From NCBI RefSeq assembly GCF_008704535.1, contig NZ_CP023701.1:620001-684000 (forward strand): DNA of 64,000 nucleotides, given 5' to 3'. Positions within the stretch are counted from its first letter, which is position 1. The number at the start of each line of letters is the position of its first letter. Source of the DNA: Streptomyces subrutilus (GTDB lineage Bacteria; Actinomycetota; Actinomycetes; Streptomycetales; Streptomycetaceae). Below, in pieces: positions 20,511-29,243 of this stretch. The notes beneath the pieces were generated by a model. The model saw only the letters and a list, made by a program, of their open reading frames with translations, was not told the origin of the DNA and did not search any database. The position numbers were made by a program, and so were the translations under genes.

Positions 20511-21998
20511 TCACACGGCGGCTTCCCGGGCGGCGGGGGCGGCCGGGCCCGTGCCGTGCTGCTGGTCCTCGGGCCTGCCCTTCGCGGGGAGCAGGAAGGT
20601 GATGGCGAAGAAGGCCGCCAGCAGGCACGCCTGGACCAGCAGGGCGCGCTGGAACCCGCCGGTGAAGTCGCCGGTCTCCGCCCGCGCGAAGAAGACGGAG
20701 CCGAAGACGGCGACGCCGAGGGAACCGCCGATGGACTGCACGGCGGACAGGACGCCGGAGGCGGAGCCGATCTCGTCGTCGTCGACGGCGGCGAGGATGA
20801 AGCTGAACAGGGCGGCGATGACCAGGCCCGCTCCGACGCCGCACACGGTCACGCCGGGGACCACGTCCCAGACCGAGAACGAGGCCGCGTCGAGCCCGTC
20901 GAGCTCGTACCAGAGCAGGGCCGCGCCGGCGAGCTGGACGAGCGGGCCGACCTGGAGGACCTTGCGTCCGATCCGGTCCGCGAGGACGGCGCCGCTGACC
21001 GCGCCGCCGATCGCGGTGCCCACGGCGAGCGGCAGGTTGCCCAGACCCGCTTCGCCCGCGGTGAAGTGCCGGCCGATCTGGAGGTAGAGGGTCAGGACGA
21101 GCTGGGTGCCGACGAGCCCGCTGAAGAAGAGGGCGATGCCGCCGAGTCCGACCGTGAAGGCGGGCTTGCGCAGCAGCGCCGGGGTCACCAGCGGTTCGCG
21201 GCCGGCCGCGGCCGTCCGGCGCTGCTGTACGGCGAAGAGCGCGAAGCCGAGGAGGGAGCCGGCGATGGACAGCCAGGTCCACAGGGGCCAGCCGTCCTCC
21301 TGGCCCTGGTTCAGCGGCAGGACCAGCAGGGCGCACGAGACGGCGACGAGGGCCGCGCCGGCCGTGTCCACGTTCACGGTGCGGTCGCCGGGCTTCTTCG
21401 GGATGCACCGGGCGGCGACGATCAGGGCGGCGATGCCGATGGGCAGGTTGACGAGGAACACCGAGCGCCAGCCCAGGCCGAAGAAGTCGCCCTCGATGAG
21501 GCCGCCGCCGAGGACCGGGCCGATGATGCCGCCGAGGCCGAGGACCGGGCCGAAGATCCCGAACACCTTGGTGAGTTCGGGACCCGAGAAGTTCTCCCGC
21601 AGCAGGCCCAGGCCCTGCGGCAGGAGCATCGCGCCCGCGGTGCCCTGGAGCAGGCGGAAGGCGATGAGTGAGCCGATGTCCGGGGCGAGGGCGCACAGCA
21701 GCGAGCTGGCGGTGAAGGCGGCCAGACCGATGAGGAACATGCGGCGGCGGCCGTAGCGGTCGCCGAGGCGGCCGCCGAGGACCAGCCCGGCGCCCAGCGT
21801 GAGCGCGTAGCCGCCGATCACCCATTGCAGGCCGACGGCTCCGGCCCCGAGGGACTCCTCCAGGGCGGGGCCCGCGACGTTGACGATCGAGGCGTCGAGG
21901 AGGTCCATGATCTCGGCGACGAGCATCACCACCAGGATCAGCCACCGCCACCGGTACGGCTCGGTCCTCTCGTCGGTGGTGGGGGACGACTCGGACAT
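20511..21998 (-). CDS. MFS exporter, DHA2 family (second copy)
   Basis: The 495-residue protein begins MSESSPTTDERTEPYRWRWL, with GGAGG 6-7 bases ahead of the ATG. Fourteen hydrophobic stretches are visible. Motif-A-like GGRLGDRYGRRRMFLIGL is near residue 78 and the antiporter motif GPVLGGGLIEGDFFG near residue 160. It is probably a proton-driven drug exporter. It is transcribed divergently from a MarR-family regulator across a 130-base gap with an inverted repeat, so the MarR protein is its probable repressor. Confidence 0.9.
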   Translation of the reverse strand: MSESSPTTDERTEPYRWRWLILVVMLVAEIMDLLDASIVNVAGPALEESLGAGAVGLQWVIGGYALTLGAGLVLGGRLGDRYGRRRMFLIGLAAFTASSLLCALAPDIGSLIAFRLLQGTAGAMLLPQGLGLLRENFSGPELTKVFGIFGPVLGLGGIIGPVLGGGLIEGDFFGLGWRSVFLVNLPIGIAALIVAARCIPKKPGDRTVNVDTAGAALVAVSCALLVLPLNQGQEDGWPLWTWLSIAGSLLGFALFAVQQRRTAAAGREPLVTPALLRKPAFTVGLGGIALFFSGLVGTQLVLTLYLQIGRHFTAGEAGLGNLPLAVGTAIGGAVSGAVLADRIGRKVLQVGPLVQLAGAALLWYELDGLDAASFSVWDVVPGVTVCGVGAGLVIAALFSFILAAVDDDEIGSASGVLSAVQSIGGSLGVAVFGSVFFARAETGDFTGGFQRALLVQACLLAAFFAITFLLPAKGRPEDQQHGTGPAAPAAREAAV

Positions 21999-22004
21999 CC
22001 AGAT

Positions 22005-22037
22005 ACCTCCATCGTAAAGTAATTCGGCGATGAAGGT
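22005..22037. promoter_or_regulatory. Inverted repeat in the exporter/MarR intergenic region
   Basis: ACCTCCATCG (22005-22014) and CGATGAAGGT (22028-22037) are inverted copies with one mismatch, separated by 13 A/T-rich bases. A TTGACA -35-like box for the exporter lies just beyond (22062-22057, minus strand). The repeat is a candidate MarR operator controlling both divergent genes. The left arm also overlaps the exporter's ribosome-binding region. Confidence 0.45.
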
Positions 22038-22127
22038 AAATTGTGGGTCGGTAGGTTGTCAACGCGAGCCGCCGACGCGGCCCGCCCGGGTACGAGGGAA
22101 AGGTGGCGGGCCGCCATGGAGGAACCG

Positions 22128-22628
22128 ATGGCCGAGGACGTCGCGGCGCAGCGCGAGCGGCTGATGGAAGGGCTGAGGATCTACGGTGGCCACTACACCG
22201 AGCTCAGCCGCCGCTTCGCCGCCTGGCTCGGGCTGCACTCCACCGACGCGACCGCCCTCCTGGAGATCGCCGCCGCGGAGGAGCGGGGGGCGCCGCTGTC
22301 CCCGGCGCGGCTCAGCGAGCGGATCTCGCTGTCGTCCGGCGCCACGACCGCCCTGCTCAACCGCCTGGAGGCCGGCGGCCACATCGCCCGCAGCCGCGAG
22401 CACACCGACCGGCGCGTGGTCACCCTGCGCGGGGGAGCCCACATCCAGGAGCGGGCCGACGAGTTCTTCGGCCCGCTGGCCGTCCGACTGGACGTCGCCA
22501 CCGCCTCCTACCCGCCGGAGCTGCTGGAACGGTTCGAGTCGTTCGTGGCGGACCTGAACGCGACCATGGACGCGCACCTCGGCGACCTCGCCCGCGAGGA
22601 GGCGGCCGGGACCGCGGACGGCGTCTGA
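22128..22628 (+). CDS. MarR-family transcriptional regulator
   Basis: The start chosen is the ATG giving MAEDVAAQRERLMEGLRIYG, because GGAGG lies 5 bases ahead of it. An ATG 12 bases upstream (MEEPMAEDV) is also possible. The roughly 166-residue protein has a winged helix-turn-helix at about residues 45-115 (LSPARLSERISLSSGATTAL and the wing REHTDRRVVTL), flanked by dimerisation helices. It probably represses the divergent DHA2 exporter and itself, and is released by the exporter's substrate. A strong hairpin follows its stop directly. Confidence 0.87.
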   Translation: MAEDVAAQRERLMEGLRIYGGHYTELSRRFAAWLGLHSTDATALLEIAAAEERGAPLSPARLSERISLSSGATTALLNRLEAGGHIARSREHTDRRVVTLRGGAHIQERADEFFGPLAVRLDVATASYPPELLERFESFVADLNATMDAHLGDLAREEAAGTADGV

Positions 22629-22667
22629 GCCCCCGGACGGCGCCGGGTCGCGGCGCCGTCCGGGGGC
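22629..22667 (+). terminator. Strong hairpin terminator after marR
   Basis: A perfect 16-bp stem (GCCCCCGGACGGCGCC and its complement) with a 7-base loop begins at the base after the marR stop. It also lies just downstream of the minus-strand lectin remnant, so it may act on both strands. Confidence 0.8.
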
Positions 22668-22684
22668 CGGGCGGGGGGTCGTGG

Positions 22685-23561
22685 TCAGGGGGTGAAGGTC
22701 CAGCGCTGCGCCGGGGTGTCGGCGCAGGGGGTGCGGGTCAGGGGGGTGCCGTTCGCGGTGGCCGAGCCGGCCGGGGCGAGGCATTGGCCCGCGTTGCGCA
22801 GCGTGCTCTGGGCGCCCGCCTGCCAGCGCTGGCCGGCGCTGCCGTCGCAGGTGCGGATCGTGACGCGCGGGCTGGTGGCGCCGTCCAGGCAGACGCCTCC
22901 GAGACCGGTGAGGCGGTCGTCGGACTCCAGGGTCCAGCGCTGGTTCGGGCCTCCGTGGCAGGAGTGGAGCGTCGGTTCGGTGCCCGGGCTGGTGGCGCTG
23001 CGCGGGAGGTCCAGGCAGGTCGCGGAGGCGGCGTTGACGAGGGTGGCGGAGGCCGGGAGCGGGGCGGCCGGTGAGGGTGATCTCCGCGGCGCTGGTCCAG
23101 GGCCCCCGGCCGCCGGCTTCGGTCAGGGCCCTGAACCGCAGGTAGCGGCCCGTCTTGGCGGACAGGGCGGCGGTCTTGGCGGCCGCGGTGTCCGCGAAGG
23201 CGCCGGTCGCGACGGGCGGGCCCCAGTCGGCGGTGGTGTCCGAGACGTAGACCTCGTAGCCGCCGACCCGGCCGTTGGCCCCGCCGTCCTGCCGGGGCAG
23301 GTAGCCGAGGCCGTCGACCGTGTACCGGGCGCCGAGGTCGATCCGGATCTCGTGCGGGAGCGCGGCCGGGGTGCCCGAGGACCAGGCCGTGTGCCACTGC
23401 GTGGCCGGGTCGCCGTCGAAGGCGCGGGCGGCGGCGCCGTTCTCGGCTGCGGTCTCCTGGCTGTCGGCGCCCAGCAGCGACCAGCCCGACCGCCGCGCTC
23501 CGGCCCGCCGTGCCCCGGTGGTGGTGCGGGGTGCGACGGGCCGGAGGGGGGCCGGGGGCGG
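22685..23561 (-). pseudogene. Start-less, frameshifted remnant: F5/8-type C domain plus ricin-type lectin domain
   Basis: On the minus strand, 23490-23071 encodes a discoidin-like (F5/8 type C, CBM32) domain, including SQETAAENGAAARAFDGDPA, YEVYVSDTTADWG and GRYLRFRALTEAG. From about 23057 to the TGA at 22685-22687 a second frame encodes a ricin-B-type (CBM13) domain, with CLDLPRSATSPGTEPTLHSC, NQRWTLE, GQCLAPAGSA and AQRWTFTP. The two frames differ, so one frameshift lies near 23060-23070. No start codon or catalytic domain precedes the first domain, because its frame begins right after the decarboxylase stop. It is the 3' remnant of a secreted carbohydrate-active or lectin protein. Confidence 0.82.
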
Positions 23562-25091
23562 CTACATGTGCCGACCGTCCCGGGCCACTTCGCGGGCGGC
23601 CGCGGTGATGTCCGCCAGGAGTTCGTCGATCTCGGCCTCGGTGGTGGTCGGGTTGAGGAACACCAGCTTGAGGTGGACCTGCGGTACGCCGTCCAGGCCG
23701 GTGATCTTCGTACGGGCGAGCAGGGCCCTGCCCTCGGCCAGGAGCTTGCGGCGCACCGCCGCGTTCCAGGCGCTCTCGTCCGTCACCGGGTCGGCCGCCG
23801 AGGGACGGCACCGGAAGATCACCGTGCTCAGCAGCGGCTGCGCCACGAGGTGCAGACCCTCGGTGGCTGCGATGCGGCCGGCGGCGTACCGGGCCTGCGC
23901 GTGGCACGCGTCCACCCACGCGCCCATGCCCTCGCGGCCGACCGTCAGCAGCGAGGCCGCGATCTTGAAGGCGTCGGAGCGGCGGGTGGTCTGGAGGGAG
24001 GTCCCGAGCAGCGCGGTGTAGCCGGCCGCCTCGTCGTCCGACGGGTTGAGGTAGACCGCCTGCTGGTCGAGGCATTCCATGTCGCGCCGGTCGCGCACCA
24101 GCAGCACGCTCGACGAGGCCGGGGTCCAGCCGAACTTGTGCAGGTCGAAGGCGACCGAGTCGGCCCGCCCCAGGCCGTCGAGCAGCGGGGCGAGCGAGGT
24201 CGAGAACAGCGCGCCGATGCCGTACGCCGCGTCGACGTGGAGCCAGATGCGGTACTCGGCCGCCAGGTCGGCCAGTTCGGGCAGCGGGTCGAAGGAGCCG
24301 TGGTCCGTGGTGCCCGCGGTCGCGACGAGGGCCACCGCGACCTCGTCGGGGCCGAAGCCGTCGAGCAGCCGCCTGGCCTCCTCGGGGAGCATCCGGCCCC
24401 GCTCGTCCACCGGCACGATGAGCACGGCGTCGCGGCCGAGGCCGAGGAAGCCGGCGGCGCGGGCGATCGAGAAGTGGGCGGCGGCCGAGCAGAGGATGCG
24501 CGGGCGTATCCGCCGCCCGGTCAGCCCGGCCTGGGACACCGCGCCCGAGTCCGGGCCCGTCGAGTCCGCTTCGCGCAGGGCGCGGTCCCTGCTGAACAGC
24601 AGCCCCATCAGGTTGGAGATGCTGCCGCCGGGCGTCAGCGTGCCCGAGGCCGCTTCGCCGAAGCCGACCCACGAGGCCATCTCGGCGATCAGCCGCCGCT
24701 CCAGCTCCAGCGCGAAGGGGCCGCTCTCCCAGGCGTGCAGCGACTGGTTGAGGGTGGCGGCCAGCAGTTCGGCCGCCACCGAGGCGGCCGTGGGCGCGCA
24801 CTGCATGCGGGCCACGGCCGACGGGTGCGTCAGGTCGACGGCCCACGTCGCGTACGCCCCGAAGAGGTCCGCCACCCGCTGGGCGCTGGGCTCCTCCGCG
24901 AGGAACCGGCTCCCTCCCAGCGCTTCGCGCACCGCGGCCACCGCCGCCTCCGGCCCGCCGGGCGCGACCGGTCCGCCCCGCTTGAGCGCGGCGTCGCCGA
25001 GGGCCCCGAAGGCCGTGTCCAGGAGGGTCCTGAGCTGTTCGAGGCCTTCCGGACGGCCCGCCAGCGCTGCGTTCCTGCCTGTGTCGATCAT
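23562..25091 (-). CDS. PLP-dependent group II amino-acid decarboxylase
   Basis: The 509-residue protein starts MIDTGRNAALAG, overlapping the exporter gene's stop as ATGA. It has the fold-type I group II decarboxylase layout: GTLTPGGSISNLMGLL (PLP phosphate region), ATAGTTDHGSFDPLPELAD, LHVDAAYGIGALFS and VAFDLHKFGWTPASSSVLLV, where Lys forms the Schiff base. Relatives decarboxylate aspartate, 2,4-diaminobutyrate, valine or aromatic amino acids, and substrate cannot be read from sequence. In this operon 3-methylaspartate from the mutase is an attractive substrate, giving a 3-aminoisobutyrate-type amine. It is the last gene of the run. Confidence 0.9.
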   Translation of the reverse strand: MIDTGRNAALAGRPEGLEQLRTLLDTAFGALGDAALKRGGPVAPGGPEAAVAAVREALGGSRFLAEEPSAQRVADLFGAYATWAVDLTHPSAVARMQCAPTAASVAAELLAATLNQSLHAWESGPFALELERRLIAEMASWVGFGEAASGTLTPGGSISNLMGLLFSRDRALREADSTGPDSGAVSQAGLTGRRIRPRILCSAAAHFSIARAAGFLGLGRDAVLIVPVDERGRMLPEEARRLLDGFGPDEVAVALVATAGTTDHGSFDPLPELADLAAEYRIWLHVDAAYGIGALFSTSLAPLLDGLGRADSVAFDLHKFGWTPASSSVLLVRDRRDMECLDQQAVYLNPSDDEAAGYTALLGTSLQTTRRSDAFKIAASLLTVGREGMGAWVDACHAQARYAAGRIAATEGLHLVAQPLLSTVIFRCRPSAADPVTDESAWNAAVRRKLLAEGRALLARTKITGLDGVPQVHLKLVFLNPTTTEAEIDELLADITAAAREVARDGRHM

Positions 25092-26197
25092 GAGGTTTCG
25101 GTTCCTTGGGTGGAGGGGGCGGAGGTGGGGACGGACGGGGTCGCGGCGGGCGGGACGACCACGGCGACGGGCCCGGTGCCGGGCGCCGCACCGGGCACCG
25201 GGACGGGAGCGCCGGGGCCCGGGACGGCCGCGTCCGGGAGCGCTGCGGGCGCCTCGCGGGGCGGCCGGGTGCTGCGGATGACGCCCATCGACGCCACCAC
25301 GACCGCGGCCAGCCCCAGCACCTGCGCCGCCGAGAGGGTCTCGCGCAGGACGAGCAGGGCCACCAGGGCGCCGATCGCGGGCTCCAGGCTCAGCAGCACC
25401 CCGAAGACCAGGGCCGACACCCGGCGCAGCGTCTCCATCTCGCAGGTGTACGGGATGAGCGAGGACAGCATCGCGACGCCGAAGCCGAAGGCCAGCACCT
25501 CCGGCCGGGCCAGCGCCTCCCCGCCCTCCGCCAGCCCGGCCGGCAGGGAGCACACCGTGCCGAAGGCCATGGCGAGGGCGAGGCCGCCGCCGCCGGGCAG
25601 CACCGCTCCGACCCGGGCCGACAGCGGGACGTACGAACCCCAGAAGACGGCGCAGGCGCAGGCGATCAGCAGGCCGGTCAGGCCGGCCGCACCGCCCTGC
25701 CAGCCGAGCAGGCCGATGCCCGACGCCGCCAGCACGATCCACAGCCGGTCCCGGGCCCGCCGCGAGGACAGCGCCGCGACGGCGAGCGGGCCGGCCATGC
25801 CCACGGTCAGGGCCACGCCGACCGGCATCCGGGCCATGGCGAGGTAGAAGCAGATGTTCATGCCGGCGATGGCCACGCCGAGCGCCGCGACCGCGCCCGC
25901 CGTGCGGCGGTCCAGCCGCACCGAGGGCCGCCACCACAGCAGCAGGACGACCGCCGCGAAGCCGAGGCGCATCACGGTCATCGACGCCGGGCCGACGGTG
26001 CCGAACAGGTGCTTGGCGAAGGCCGCGCCCAGTTGCGTGGTCACCATCCCGATGAGCATGAGCAGGGGCGCCGGTACCACGCCGATCCCGCCGGCCCCTC
26101 TCCCTCCCCTGTTCGCCGTGGTCCCCGCGCCCGCCGTGGCGGCCGGCGCTCCCGCCGGTGTTCCCTGCGCCGTGCCGGACCTCGTGTCCACCTTCAT
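25088..26197 (-). CDS. EamA (DMT) family metabolite/amino-acid exporter, RhtA-like
   Basis: The 369-residue protein has about ten transmembrane helices between residues 40 and 310. They include VTTQLGAAFAKHLFGTVGPA, NICFYLAMARMPVGVALTVG and PYTCEMETLRRVSALVFGVL, the last in the second EamA repeat. Both ends are low-complexity (Ala/Gly/Thr at the N-terminus, Pro/Ala/Val at the C-terminus). This family exports amino acids such as threonine or homoserine and other small metabolites. In this operon it probably exports the pathway product and gives self-protection. It is coupled to the decarboxylase gene and lies 30 bases after the oxidoreductase gene. Confidence 0.88.
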   Translation of the reverse strand: MKVDTRSGTAQGTPAGAPAATAGAGTTANRGGRGAGGIGVVPAPLLMLIGMVTTQLGAAFAKHLFGTVGPASMTVMRLGFAAVVLLLWWRPSVRLDRRTAGAVAALGVAIAGMNICFYLAMARMPVGVALTVGMAGPLAVAALSSRRARDRLWIVLAASGIGLLGWQGGAAGLTGLLIACACAVFWGSYVPLSARVGAVLPGGGGLALAMAFGTVCSLPAGLAEGGEALARPEVLAFGFGVAMLSSLIPYTCEMETLRRVSALVFGVLLSLEPAIGALVALLVLRETLSAAQVLGLAAVVVASMGVIRSTRPPREAPAALPDAAVPGPGAPVPVPGAAPGTGPVAVVVPPAATPSVPTSAPSTQGTETS

Positions 26198-26227
26198 GGC
26201 GTCCTCCCGCGTTCCTTGTCGTCTACG

Positions 26228-27190
26228 TCACGGCGTGAGCAGGACCTTGCCCGTGGTCGCGCGGCCTTCCAGCAGTGCGTGCGCGCGCGCCGCCTCGGCG
26301 AGCGGCAGTTCCGCCCGTACGTCGGGGCGCACGACCCCCCGGGCCACGTACGCGAAGAGCTCGGCGGCCGCGGCCCGCAGGGAGTCCGCGTCCGGCACGT
26401 GGTCGGCGAGGGTGGGGCGGGTCAGGTGGAGCGATCCGGACGTGCGCAGCAGCTCCAGGTCGAAGGGGGGTACGGGCCCGCTGGACAGACCGCAGACCAC
26501 GAGCGTGCCGCGGCGGCGCAGGGCCTGCAGACTGGTCGCGAAGGTGGCCGCGCCGACGGAGTCGTAGACCACGTGGGCGCCCTGTCCGCCGGTGAGGTCG
26601 CGCACCGCGTCCGCGAAGTCCTCGTAGCCGACGGCGTGGTGGGCGCCGGCCGCGAGGGCGACCTGCTGCTTCTCCTTGCCGGAGGCGACGGCGACGACGG
26701 TCGCGCCGCGGTGTGCGGCCAGTTGCACCAGGGTCCGGCCCAGGCCGCCGGCCGCCGCGAGCACGACGACGCTCTCGCCGGGCGCCACGGGGTGCGTGGT
26801 GTGGCTCAGGTAGTGGGCGGCGAGCCCCTGGAGCAGGACCGCCGCCGCGTCCTGGAGGGACACGGAGTCGGGGACGGGCACCAGTTTGCCGGCCGGTACG
26901 GCCGTGTACTCGGCGTAGGCACCGAGCTGGGTGGCGTACGCGACGCGGTCGCCCGGCGCGATGCCCTCGACGCCCTCGCCCACGGCCGTGACGACGCCGG
27001 CGGCCTCCTGGCCGGGGACGAGCGGATAGGCGGCCGGGTAGGTGCCGTTGCGGTAGTAGACGTCGATGAAGTTGAGGCCGACCGCCTCGTTGCGGACGAC
27101 GGCGTGGCCGGGGAGGGCCGTCGGCTCGGGGATCTCGGTGAGGGTGAGCGCGGCGGGGCCGCCGGGCTGGGTGACGTGGAGGGCTCGCAC
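26228..27190 (-). CDS. Quinone oxidoreductase-type NADPH-dependent reductase (MDR, zinc-free)
   Basis: The GTG start (RALHVTQPGGPAALTLTEIP) is preceded by GAGGAA and lies 4 bases after the mutase E stop. The 320-residue protein is a medium-chain dehydrogenase/reductase of the QOR subgroup. NEAVGLNFIDVYYRNGTYP and PGQEAAGVVTAVGEGV mark the catalytic domain. VVVLAAAGGLGRTLVQLAAH is the NADPH-binding Rossmann motif. The zinc ligands of alcohol dehydrogenases are absent. QOR-like enzymes reduce quinones or enoyl/enone bonds, and here it may reduce an unsaturated pathway intermediate. That role is inferred from the operon. Confidence 0.88.
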   Translation of the reverse strand: MRALHVTQPGGPAALTLTEIPEPTALPGHAVVRNEAVGLNFIDVYYRNGTYPAAYPLVPGQEAAGVVTAVGEGVEGIAPGDRVAYATQLGAYAEYTAVPAGKLVPVPDSVSLQDAAAVLLQGLAAHYLSHTTHPVAPGESVVVLAAAGGLGRTLVQLAAHRGATVVAVASGKEKQQVALAAGAHHAVGYEDFADAVRDLTGGQGAHVVYDSVGAATFATSLQALRRRGTLVVCGLSSGPVPPFDLELLRTSGSLHLTRPTLADHVPDADSLRAAAAELFAYVARGVVRPDVRAELPLAEAARAHALLEGRATTGKVLLTP

Positions 27191-27194
27191 GGTG

Positions 27195-28712
27195 TCAGTT
27201 CCTCGGTTCGCTGGAGGTTTGGGACCGGCCCGGTGGGCCGGGCGCGGGGGCGGGTGCCGGCGCGGGGGCGGAGAAGGGCCGGGTCGGCGGGGTGGTCGGC
27301 TCCTCCTCACGGAAGACGTGGCGGAAGTGGTTGATGTCGCCGGTCAGCCCCCGCATCAGCGTGTCGAAGCCGGGGTCCGGGCCGTCCACGGCGTGCAGCA
27401 GCTCCTCGTTGCGGCGCAGGTGGGCCGCGGAGAACGGCAGCGCTCCGGTCGACAGGTAGCGGATGGCGCCGGCCGCGTCGCGTCGCGGGATCAGGTCGGA
27501 GCGGGCGTGGCGGCTGGCGCTGAAGGGGATGTCGAGCCGGCCTTCGGCGAAGGCCAGGGCGATGGCGTCCGCCAGGTCGGCGGCGGCCAGCAGCGGCTCG
27601 ACGAGCTCGGCCACCTCCGCGAGGATCCACTCCAGCTCCTCGGCGACCTGGCCGGTGTCGACGCCGATGAAGTCGAGGAGCGGGGAGTTGGCCCGGTCGG
27701 CCAGGCGCAGCCCTTCGACGTTCGCCGCCGTGTCGGGTATGCCGTACGCCTCCTGGTGCGTCTTGGTGATCAGCTTGGACGCGCCGCCGAGCCGGGCGAC
27801 GAGCGCCCCGTAGAGGATCAGGTCCTCGGCGTTGCCGCGCTCGCGCGGGAAGACGCCCATGAACTCGTGGAGCACCGCGTGGACGGTGACGCCGGCCGGC
27901 AGGTAGCGCTCGGCGAGCACGGGGATGGCGCGCAGCGCCGCGACGTCCTGGGCGAGGTGGCCGCCCTGCGGGTAGGCGACGGAGATGCAGCGCACGCCCG
28001 CGCGGGCGGCGAGCACCGCTTCCAGGACGCTGACGGCCAGGCTGATCGAGGGCGGTACGAGCACGGCGGTGAGCGTGCCGAACAGCTCCCGGTCGATGAC
28101 CACCCCGTGGTCGGCGAGTTCCCCGCAGCGCCGGTCCACGTCCTGCCAGGCGCCGAGCGACTCGGCGAGCGGCACGGCCTTCGAGTAGGGCAGGTTGTAC
28201 GAGATCCCGCCGCCCTCGAAGGAGGTCATGCCCGAGGCCACCGACACGTCGAAGAGGATGCGGGCGTCCGGCGAGCCGTGCCGGATCTCCAGGGGCGCCG
28301 CGAGCAGTTCGTTGATCTCCCGGCCGCGCCGCCATCCGTGGGCCACCAGCGGGTAGCCGTTCAGGTCGGCGGGTCGGAGGTTGAGGGTGCGCAGCGCCTC
28401 CTCGAACCGCTTGAGGCGGGTGTGCGAGTCGATGGTGAGCGTGAGGATGTCGGGTGCGGCCTCCGCCTCCAGGGTCGTCAGCAGCGCCTTCATCTCCTCG
28501 TGGCCGCCGACCCCGCACCGCGGCTGGATCGCCACCCGGCCCTGTGCGCGGCACCGGTCGAGGACCTCGGCCGCCGTGGGCTTGCCGAGCGAGCCGATGT
28601 ACGCGGCGCTCTCGGCCGGTGTCGGCAGGGCGGCCGGACCGGTACCCCGGACGGCGGGCCCGGGTGCGGTGCGCGGCGGCGATCCGAGGGCGGGCAGCGA
28701 GGTCAGGCTCAT
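27195..28712 (-). CDS. Methylaspartate (glutamate) mutase, large subunit (GlmE/MutE)
   Basis: The 505-residue protein starts [20 protein letters not shown]. Its core, from about residue 40 to 465, matches the TIM-barrel epsilon subunit. Key blocks are [54 protein letters not shown] and [20 protein letters not shown]. It binds glutamate and, with the B12-binding sigma subunit, interconverts L-glutamate and 3-methylaspartate by a radical rearrangement. The C-terminal 40 residues are a Pro/Ala linker-like tail not expected in the family. Its start overlaps the stop of the sigma-subunit gene (ATGA). Confidence 0.88.
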   Translation of the reverse strand: MSLTSLPALGSPPRTAPGPAVRGTGPAALPTPAESAAYIGSLGKPTAAEVLDRCRAQGRVAIQPRCGVGGHEEMKALLTTLEAEAAPDILTLTIDSHTRLKRFEEALRTLNLRPADLNGYPLVAHGWRRGREINELLAAPLEIRHGSPDARILFDVSVASGMTSFEGGGISYNLPYSKAVPLAESLGAWQDVDRRCGELADHGVVIDRELFGTLTAVLVPPSISLAVSVLEAVLAARAGVRCISVAYPQGGHLAQDVAALRAIPVLAERYLPAGVTVHAVLHEFMGVFPRERGNAEDLILYGALVARLGGASKLITKTHQEAYGIPDTAANVEGLRLADRANSPLLDFIGVDTGQVAEELEWILAEVAELVEPLLAAADLADAIALAFAEGRLDIPFSASRHARSDLIPRRDAAGAIRYLSTGALPFSAAHLRRNEELLHAVDGPDPGFDTLMRGLTGDINHFRHVFREEEPTTPPTRPFSAPAPAPAPAPGPPGRSQTSSEPRN

Positions 28713-29173
28713 GACGCCGCCATGCCGGAGGCGACGGCCGAGCGGTCGCGGGCGGCGCGCAGGGCGTCGAGGAGGAGGGGCAGTTCGGCCGGGTCGCTCA
28801 GGATGTGGTCCACGCCGGCGGCGTAGAGGCGGTCGAGGGAGGAGTCGTCCTTGTGGCTGCCGACCGACAGGTTGCCGCCGACGACCACGGGGCACGTGAT
28901 CCGTCCGGCCTGCTTGGCCCGGTCGAGTCCGCGCAGGTCCTCGTGGACGTGGCCGTTGAGGCTGCCGATGACGACGGCTTCGGCGTCCGGGTGCTGTGCG
29001 CATGCTTCGGCGAACTCGTCGACGGAGGTGCAGGTGCCGAGGTTGACGACGTCGTAGCCGAGGCCGCGCAGCGAGTAGGCGATGAGGTGGTTGGCCACGG
29101 CGTGGCTGTCGCTGGCCGCGACCCCGAGGATGACGGTACGGGGCGCTGATTCCTGGTGGGGCATGGTCCGCAT
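28709..29173 (-). CDS. Methylaspartate (glutamate) mutase, B12-binding sigma subunit (GlmS/MutS)
   Basis: The start chosen is the ATG of [20 protein letters not shown], 6 bases after AGGAA. An upstream ATG at 29236 adds 21 Pro-rich residues. The roughly 154-residue Rossmann-like domain carries the base-off cobalamin motif [15 protein letters not shown]. His replaces the dimethylbenzimidazole ligand, but the usual final Gly of DxHxxG is Ala. [14 protein letters not shown] and [11 protein letters not shown] complete the corrinoid site (canonical SxL and GG). It is the adenosylcobalamin carrier for the adjacent E subunit. The 70-base gap to the desaturase and the ATGA overlap with the E subunit indicate one transcript. 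Confidence 0.87.
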   Translation of the reverse strand: MRTMPHQESAPRTVILGVAASDSHAVANHLIAYSLRGLGYDVVNLGTCTSVDEFAEACAQHPDAEAVVIGSLNGHVHEDLRGLDRAKQAGRITCPVVVGGNLSVGSHKDDSSLDRLYAAGVDHILSDPAELPLLLDALRAARDRSAVASGMAAS

Positions 29174-29243
29174 CGGGGGTTCCTGAATCGGGAGGAGGGC
29201 GGTCGGTGCCGGTGTGGGCGGTCGGCGGATCGTCATGGCCGGC

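Noticed and set aside
23562..25937. Decarboxylase extended to 791 residues from a start at 25937
   Set aside because: The extra N-terminus overlaps the exporter gene in another frame. The ATGA overlap at 25088-25091 marks the true start.
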